Positions 34,561 to 64,000 of a stretch of 64,000 bases of DNA are shown one piece after another; within the stretch, counting starts at the first letter, position 1, and every line of letters begins with the position of its first letter. The stretch comes from Cyprinodon diabolis (Eukaryota > Chordata > Actinopteri > Cyprinodontiformes > Cyprinodontidae): NCBI GenBank assembly GCA_030533445.1, contig CM060081.1:17547655-17611654 (forward strand), given 5' to 3'. The position numbers and the translations under genes are program-made. The notes beneath the pieces were generated by a model that did not search any database, was not told where the DNA came from, and was given only the letters and a program-made list of their open reading frames with translations.

Positions 34561-34763
34561 ATGTGATACAACTTTCTATAGAATGAATACTTTCACAAGG
34601 TCCTTAACAAGGGTTAAGGTCAGCAGCCATTTGTCTGCGCCTTGATTATTTCAATCATTAAATAAAGAGATTAGATCATCTGAACTGTTCCTGTTTTCTG
34701 TCCTCAGGTGCCAAAGGTAGAAGAAGTGGCCTGGTGCTGTCAGTACCTCTGCTGGTCATCATC

Positions 34764-57068
<22,305 letters not shown>

Positions 57069-58341
57069 CAGGAGGCGGAAGTTCTTGTGGAAAAATTGGC
57101 ATTTACTGTTTTTGACAGAAGCATTTGTTTCTACCTTTCAATTATGGATGAATACCAGCCACTGTGGAGGTGCAATATGTTCCTTTTGACAGTTGTTTAT
57201 AGACACTTTACTCAACATGGAATGATGCATGAAAGCAAAGAAATTTTTTAAACACACCTTCACAAAAAATTTAATAATTCGGTGCCAGCTTAAATCAAAT
57301 GTAAAAACTTTTATGTCCTTTTTACCATCCAGTTCCAGTCTAAGTTTACGCAAACTCTTCATTGGTCATGGATAATCTGGGGTTTTTATTCTTGAGTACT
57401 TTTTCCTGGGGTTTAACGATCATGCAATAAATTTAGCACACACCTACTGTATGCAAAAATTTGGGGCATAGATTTAGAATAATGGTTTTTATTTAATACA
57501 TATGGGGAATATGTACCTACACATCCACTAATGATCAATACTAGACTGCAGAGAAACTACAAATGTTTATAATAATAAAATAAAAAAAACAACTTCCTGG
57601 CCTTATTCTACCTTGGTATTTTACCACTCTTTTCAGAAATGTATCTTGCACTCATTCCTCAAGCTTATTGTTGGCCTGCTTCATCTATTTTAAAACCAAT
57701 TTTAATCCGTTTTGGGATCAGGATTCTTTCAGAAGGTCGAAATTAGCTTAGTATTTCTCCTTTTGTCTGTAATGGCAGCTTTAAAATTAACTTTACAAAA
57801 TGTACTTGAAGGAATGGATTTGAGAGAAGGGTCCTTTTTATAGTCATAACCCTCTCAGTTAATATTAGTTTTTGCAACTTTAAATAAGCTTTCCCCAATT
57901 CTGTCAAAAAGAGTGGTTGATTACCAAGCCACAATTATGCCAGAAGTTTCCTGCTGGATATAAAAAGTCTGGGTTCTATTGCAGTTTTTCGTGAATGAAC
58001 CTAAACCATTTTGACCACGTGTCAAAAACAAAAGAACATTTCATTTTCAAAAATCATTGCAGTTTAATTTAGAGAATGACTCTAAAAGCCCTTAAGAGTA
58101 ATCAGTGTTATGGGGAGTTTTGATCAACTTCCCAGTGACTGTACCTCTTTCTCCTACAGGAAGACATGTTAGTGAAAGCCTTTGGGGCTGAAAAGCACAA
58201 AAGCCATATGGCTCCATAGACACTGCATGGATTATATGTTCTGTGTACATGAATGACTTTATTAGGGACAACTTTCTCCTCTCATTGCACTGGATAGGGG
58301 GAGACCTAAAGAATATATTTTGTTTGTATTGCTAGTCGGAC

Positions 58342-58347
58342 AATAAA
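58342..58347 (+). other. candidate distal poly(A) signal of GRM6
   Basis: AATAAA about 1.27 kb after the stop codon. Nearer candidates are AATAAA at 57426-57431 and a cluster near 57574-57584. The true site cannot be chosen from sequence alone. Confidence 0.4.
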
Positions 58348-59042
58348 ACCTACCCATAGCCAGGTGTTTGTACAATATTAAATTTTTTTTTTTTTTTTAC
58401 TAATGTAATGTTGACAACCCATTTTTTAAAGGGAGAGACGGAATTTAGGGGTAAAAAACAGGACATAGGTGATTATTAGCAGGATGTTTGTCATCTATGT
58501 GGTGTTTTTACATTTCTATTCTGTAAGACAACGTTGGGCATTTCCCCATGTTGTTTGTGAAAATATGAAGAATTCTATGAAAAGGTCGAACTGTGTGGCA
58601 GCTCTCCAACACCAGGCTACTACTACTAAGGTTTAGATTTATGCTTTGAAAAGTCCTGCATCATGATCACATTTCTTTCTAGAAAATATTAAAAATATCA
58701 TTAACATGACACCTAGCTGAACCAATAAGTATGTTTATATTATCAAACACCGTAGACTTTTGAAATGATTCCTATGTTACACCTTTTCAACTGTTTGTCT
58801 CTTTAACCATGGTTGTCCAAAGGTGGTATGCGAAGGTAACTCTTTGCAAGATGCTTCATGAAACAATGTAAAATATCTAAATGGGTTCCTTTCAATGAGT
58901 TAAACACATGATCATTAAAGAAGGTCAATCACATTCATGTCAAAAGGAAAAGTTTAAGCTGCCCCCTGCAGGAGAAAACAGCACAGCGCAAATATATATT
59001 AAAACAACAACAACCACTAAATACAAACTTAAATAAAAATAG

Positions 59043-59048
59043 TTTAAT
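59043..59048 (-). other. possible poly(A) signal of TRAIP
   Basis: TTTAAT on the plus strand reads ATTAAA on the minus strand, about 360 bases beyond the TRAIP stop. No AATAAA is closer. Weak support. Confidence 0.3.
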
Positions 59049-59409
59049 TTTTGAGCTAGTTGATATTTAGCAGGAGAGATTTAAAAAACAAAATTAATCT
59101 AAATGGTCACCTTTCTATGACATGATACTCTGCAAATTAAAAAAACAACGTTTCTGCACTTGCACACATATACACAAGAGAGGCTAATCAGAAACTTGTC
59201 AGGACAGACTGTGCCGAAAGTTATAGAAACACAAAAAAGTATGAACATCAGGCTTACTGATTTCAGTAAAAAAGAAAAAAAAAGAAAAGAAAAAGACAGC
59301 TCATGTCACTGTTCTTAAATACAAGATTAATTACAAAGTCCAGAGTGGAAGGATGGCTGTCTGGCTCATCCTCTGAACCACAACAGCATCAACAAGTTGT
59401 CTCCCGAAT

Positions 59410-62390
59410 TTATTCCAGGAAGCTGTCCAGAGTCAGGCAGGTTGGATGTTTAGAGGGAGGCCGAGTCACCTTTTTCCTTTTAGTTTTGATCAGAGGCCGG
59501 ATCTCAGCTAAAGGAGACTGATCAAAATGTTTGGTTAAGGAAAAATAACATAATGTGGATCAGACTTATTTCAGAAATCTTAAATATAGTTTAAGCAGAA
59601 TGATACTTTAATCTCCTGTAAGTAATGGTTTAAATCTCCACTCTTTCTGATGGGTTGCTTCCTCTATATCAGGCATTTCCAAAGTCGTTCCTCGGGGGTC
59701 GTTGTCCTGCAGGTTTTAGAGGTCTCCCTGCTCAAGCACAGCTGATTTTCATTAATAGTTGATTAACAGGCTTTTGCTGAACTGCAATCATCAGCATCAG
59801 CTGTACTAAAGCAGAGAAACCTCTAAAACCTGCAGGACTGCGGCCCTCGTGGAGCGACTTTGGGGATGCCTGCTCTATATTGTCTCTACAAACTGATCCG
59901 GTTAACATCTAAAACTCATTGCTTTTAACCTCCCAGCTGGTTTAAATATTAGTTTCCTTTTTACAGAAAATATACAATTCCCATTATTCTGTAATACAAT
60001 AGTGTTAAGTTTGTGACAATGACTAGATGTGAGCTACATACAGTATTTCAGCTGTTTCAACCTATTCTGATGAAGGCTATAATGTACAGAGGTTTGTTAC
60101 TGACTTAAGTGTCCTGTTTCTTTGTAATTATTTAAAGGACATTTATCCAAACCTATGCAGATACTTAAGCCTGTATGTAAAGCTTTTATGCATGCAGATC
60201 AGAGCATAATCACAATAAATTCATACTCAACTGTAGCTTAATGTGTCCATACAATATCAAACAAAAAAAACCTTCAATTGGCCTCATCAGATTCAACAAA
60301 CGTTCTTAACTCAGTAAATTATCATAAAGGATCCTCCGAGCTCTGATGCAGTTCACCTGTGTGTAAAGGAGCGCCAGTTCCTGAGAAATGCACATCTAAA
60401 TAATCACCGCTCAGGTAATTCCATATAAGGGTATGAAATCCCACGCCTGTGAATGGCATTGAAGATGAAGAAGGAAAGCTAAAGGTTCGCAGTCAAGTTC
60501 TGCAGACTGAAGGCTGAGAAGATGAATTAAAGGAGCAGTAAAAGCCAAGAAGTAGGAAATAAATTACAAAAGCAGGAAAATGACGTAGTTGCACCGTTAC
60601 AGATAAAAAAAATAAAACGATATCAAAAGAAAAATCCTTTTATCCGAAAAGAGTACATGAAAACTACTGATGGAGAGAAGAGGAGCAACATATGATGTAA
60701 ACGGTAAATATGAGTTCACCATCAACCAACGTGTCATTCTGCTAAATCTCCTTTTAATAAAAGCAAACTGTACTTCTCCAGACCTTGTTGGTCATCCCTT
60801 CATCGCACTCTTCATCTTTCTCATACAACACATCGACATATATATAAAACTGACGACAAAACTAATTTGAAGATTTCAGACAGAAAGTCAGACAGACACA
60901 GACTGAAACGCTCCATATTTAATGTAAATAAAGCTAAGAAGCTGCGACTGAGTGAAATAGATGCAAACTGTCGCTTTGCTGAATTTGCATAACACCTGAT
61001 TGGTTGTGCAAGGCTACTACACCAAGTCTTGAGCAATGGAGTAAAATGTGTTCTGCCTCAGAGATTAAAAATAGGAGAAAAATGTTGACTGCAACATTTT
61101 TTCCCTGAATCAAGCGTAGGAACGATTTGTGAAAAAATATTTTCTTACCATGTTTTTGCATGAGGCCCAAAGATTAAAAAAAACAACAAACTAGTGACAT
61201 CCACAGAGATAAGATGTATAAAGCACAGTAGTCCAAACAAACACAAACGGAAAAAAGGATACAGGTTGGATGAATTTAGTCCGTCCTCCTAATCCATCAT
61301 ATCCTGTTCTGACCTGGAGAGAAAACAACAACAATCAAGAGAAAAAGAAAAGAAGCTGTAGTTTAAAGCCAACTGTGTTGTACGTACGACTCCAGCCTTT
61401 CTCTGAGGGTCCAACATGCTTCCAAAGGTCTTCTTTCTGAAGAGAAGGGAGTTCCTCAAAAAAGGATCCAGAGCTTCGTCCTGAGGCTGCGGTAATAAAT
61501 TAATTCAGCATTGTGCGGATGGGTTAATAGAAAAACAGCTTGAAGAGACGACTGTAGGTTTACCTTGCTTAGAGAAGATGATTTCTCGCCGTGTTTCGAC
61601 ACAGACGATCTAGAAATAAAACACTGCAAGTTATTAAAAACATGAAAATCTTTTCTAAGGTGTTCTTGATTGACTGATTCATCTTTTAAACACAGTGAAC
61701 AAAGAGCATACCCTGGTTGTTCGAGGCGCATCTTCTTTGAAGGAACTTTGGTCGGTCTCTTGGAAATGTCGTCAGGAGTAGTGATGTCATAGGTCGCATC
61801 GAGATCAATGTCCTCTCCACGCGTTGGCTGGTGGAGGCGGGGAGGCTTCAGCTCCAGTGGGGCCGGGCTGCAGCGTGGGTAGAGAAAGGTCCCAGAGTAA
61901 ATAGAAAGCTGCTTCAAAGCCAAGATGAGATTTAAACAGATCTGCAGAGGGACGCACCTTTCAAAGACAAGCCTGCTGAGGGCTTCATTTGTGCGTGTTG
62001 GTGTGCTCAGAGTCTTCTGAAGAAACTCGACTTTTTTCTTGAGACTCTAAGGATAAAATGGGAGCAGAATTTATCCCAAATCCCTCAGATAAAACAAGTG
62101 TGAGTTTATAGTTTGATCTGTTCTTACAGAAATCTCTCTGTCGGCATTGGCCAGATCTCTCTGCAGAGACTTCATGTCCTCTCTGGTGTGATTCACCTCC
62201 AAGGAAGCCTTTTGCAGCTATAATTACAGAAACAAAATATTACTAACATCCAGGAAGTTGTATCCTTGGGTGCTTGATTTAAAGCTTTGGGTGTAAAGCT
62301 ACCTTGTTGTTAGAGGAGAGAACTTCTCTCTTCAACTTCTCACACATGTCATTGGAAGATTTTAGGCTTCCTTTGAGATTATCATACTCT
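59410..62390 (-). CDS. traip: TRAIP E3 ubiquitin ligase, C-terminal exons (partial)
   Basis: Eight minus-strand exons keep frame: 62303-62390, 62128-62217, 61958-62046, 61712-61867, 61564-61609, 61388-61486, 61263-61313 and 59410-59517 (TAA 59410-59412), 241 residues. The RING domain and first coiled coil must lie beyond the window end. TRAIP is a nuclear RING E3 ligase that ubiquitinates stalled CMG helicase and acts at interstrand crosslinks and in mitosis. Recognisable blocks in order: coiled coil EYDNLKGSLK and SLQRDLANADREIS, LKKKVEFLQKTL, SPAPLELKPPRL, EDIDLDATYDI (human DDIDLNATFDV), VRTGYDGLGGRTKFIQP (nearly identical in human) and a basic tail KTKRKKV. It ends LTLDSFLE, where human has KLDTFLWS, the region reported as a PCNA-interacting box. 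The last intron (59518-61262) is the largest and holds a hAT MITE. Confidence 0.9.
59670..59872. mobile_element. hAT MITE in the last TRAIP intron
   Basis: About 200 bp with inverted ends CAGGCATTTCCAAAGTCGTT and, from the right end on the minus strand, CAGGCATCCCCAAAGTCGCT. Inverted similarity continues to CCTGCAGGTTTTAGAGGT. It is flanked by a perfect 8-bp duplication CTCTATAT (59662-59669 and 59873-59880). No coding capacity. Confidence 0.9.
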
Positions 62391-63544
62391 CTGCAAATAG
62401 AGGAGAGGGTGGTGAAAACAGGAGGAAGAAACTACTAAAAAATACAATTATTCCTCATTCTTCTATAAATTATTTACATACAGACCGCAATACAGTTTCT
62501 GATTCATCACCAACATTTTTTCCCCATATGAATAAAAAGACTGTGACCAAAAGCAAACAAAACCTGAAATGTAGTTTCTCACACAAAGCTACAAATGTTG
62601 TAATTTAGCACAAAGTTCACGCAAGAGGTAATTTTTGCATCCAACAATCAGTTTATGCTGCAAAGGATGAACTGTCCAGTAGCAGAGAAATTATTTCACG
62701 CTTCCTCTACAACGTACAGAAAAGTCTATCCATCCAATTCAGTGGTTCTCAAACTTATTTTTTGCTTCCTTTTCAATTACATTTAGTAAATGATAAAATT
62801 GCTACACAATAAATCTCCTTTAAATCACAAAACTGCACATGTTAAAGTTGATTATTTCAGTTTAACCAGGTATTAGTAAACCCCTCCCCCATTTTGGGAA
62901 CCTCTCAGCTAATCCGAGGTTAATCTGTGTTCAAAATGTGCTTCCCAATCTCCAGGTGAGGTGTCTCAGTTTTTAGAAGCCCAGCACTATCAGTAAACTG
63001 AGGGTTTCCAACTGCTACATGCTGCTGTAGACTGACAAAATCAAATCAAATTATTAATAAATAGTCATGAATTGATGAGTATAAAAAACAAAATCTGCTT
63101 TAAATCAAGAAGCCCTCCCCTCCATTCCAGGTAGGAGAACCCCAGTAAAATCTGGTTTTAGAATATGATCAACCTAAAGACAGTCCTTCCAGGTGCTTGT
63201 ATGCTTAAATGCAAAATGTTCATACATTTTCTTTTTTACACTTTTGGTTTAATTCCTGCTCTGAGTGGGCAGCTCTGTCAGTTAAAGATATCTATACTCC
63301 AGTTACTACTAATCAATTACTAAGTTAGTTGATGATTATTTCAATAATAGATAAATCCAATTAATCAGCCTATTTGCTACATACTCCTCACCAACAGAGG
63401 GAACGTTTTCACTGAAAACTCTTAAAATTGTCCAGACAAAAATAGTATTTTTTTTTCTTCCAATATTCTTAAACCAATTTTCAGTCGTAACAGAAGACAA
63501 ACAGTGGACTGCATATATAAATGAAGGTAAGATTATTGGAGGCA
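62391..63544. other. presumed TRAIP intron
   Basis: AT-rich DNA upstream of the last recognised TRAIP exon on its strand. I did not find the preceding coiled-coil or RING exons here. TTCAGTGGTTCTCAAAC near 62738 resembles hAT ends, but no partner end was found. Confidence 0.4.
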
Positions 63545-64000
63545 TGGAGGCCAGCTAGTGGTATCAGTTCCCTCATCCTCCAGAACTTGCCTGCATATTC
63601 TTGTCACATGAAGTTGGCGAGAAACCAAGGACCAACTTCATCACCGAAGGGTCTTACAATTTTTCCAAGGATTTCCTCCTAATAGCAGTCAAGGAGCCAT
63701 CATTCAGGCCTTTGAACCCCTTCAAAGATATGGCTAACTCAAGCCAACACTGACCCACCGCCACCCTGATCATGTTGAACAACATTACAGCATAATGTGG
63801 ACTCAGCTTCTCCACTCTTATATCTGCCACATCAACTCAAATTTAACCTGCTCTCATCTGTGAAATTCTCTGGTAAATCCCATTTTGGCTCCATTGGGCC
63901 AGGCAATGAGCACAGGGTGACATAGAGAACAATGGACCCTGAGGCTTCCTTTACAACTTTTGTTTCTATAAAGTTTGGATCAGAGATATTCACACCAGTG
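63545..64000 (-). mobile_element. Tc1/mariner-like transposase remnant, cut by window end
   Basis: The minus strand keeps a degenerate transposase. Block CATGTGACAAGAATATGCAG, then GTTCTGGAGGATGAGGGAAC and CTGATACCA..TGGCCTCCA, follows the PHVxRxCRxFLEDEGxDxxxWPP pattern of teleost Tc1-like DDE enzymes. Further upstream the TGGATGTT..GGTGGCGGTGGGTCAGTG-like region is also visible. Stops and gaps are present. Confidence 0.6.

Overview
This window is eukaryotic nuclear DNA from a ray-finned fish, probably a percomorph-type teleost. The sequence is AT-rich. Genes are split into many short exons with GT-AG introns. The repeats are typical of teleosts: Tc1-like, hAT-like and pogo-like DNA transposons, tRNA-like SINEs, an R4/Dong-like retrotransposon and an LTR element. 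I derived exon boundaries by hand from splice signals, reading frame and protein families known from memory. No alignment or database search was run.

Gene order is: 3' part of a CCDC120-like gene (+, exons 3733-4770 and 6754-6850); an SRPK3-like SR-protein kinase (+, 15 coding exons, 14897-22893, 588 codons plus stop); catechol-O-methyltransferase COMT (+, 5 coding exons, 24719-30209, 264 aa); metabotropic glutamate receptor 6, GRM6 (+, 11 coding exons, 34764-57068, about 900 aa); and the 3' part of the E3 ubiquitin ligase gene TRAIP (-, 8 exons, 59410-62390). The first four genes share a strand. GRM6 and TRAIP converge tail to tail. There is no operon logic; the five products work in unrelated processes: cytohesin/junction signalling, splicing-factor phosphorylation, catechol metabolism, retinal ON-bipolar glutamate signalling and replication-stress ubiquitination.

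The rest is introns, intergenic DNA and mobile elements. The densest insertion zone is GRM6 intron 1 (35301-45971). It holds an inverted Tc1 derivative, an 853-bp hAT element with a perfect 8-bp target duplication, a Tc1 remnant, a 2.9-kb LTR element with a 5-bp target duplication, an old hAT-like element and a 5'-truncated R4/Dong-like retrotransposon lying between (TA)n tracts. COMT intron 1 carries a 176-bp near-perfect hairpin and a Tc1-like element. An SRPK intron carries a SINE split by a hAT element.

The most unusual objects are the LTR element, whose interior is mostly five different GC-rich minisatellites in proline-rich reading frames with no visible pol; the 84-bp-arm hairpin in COMT intron 1; an Arg-to-Cys change in the SRPK activation segment; and a candidate overlapping upstream ORF in the GRM6 leader.
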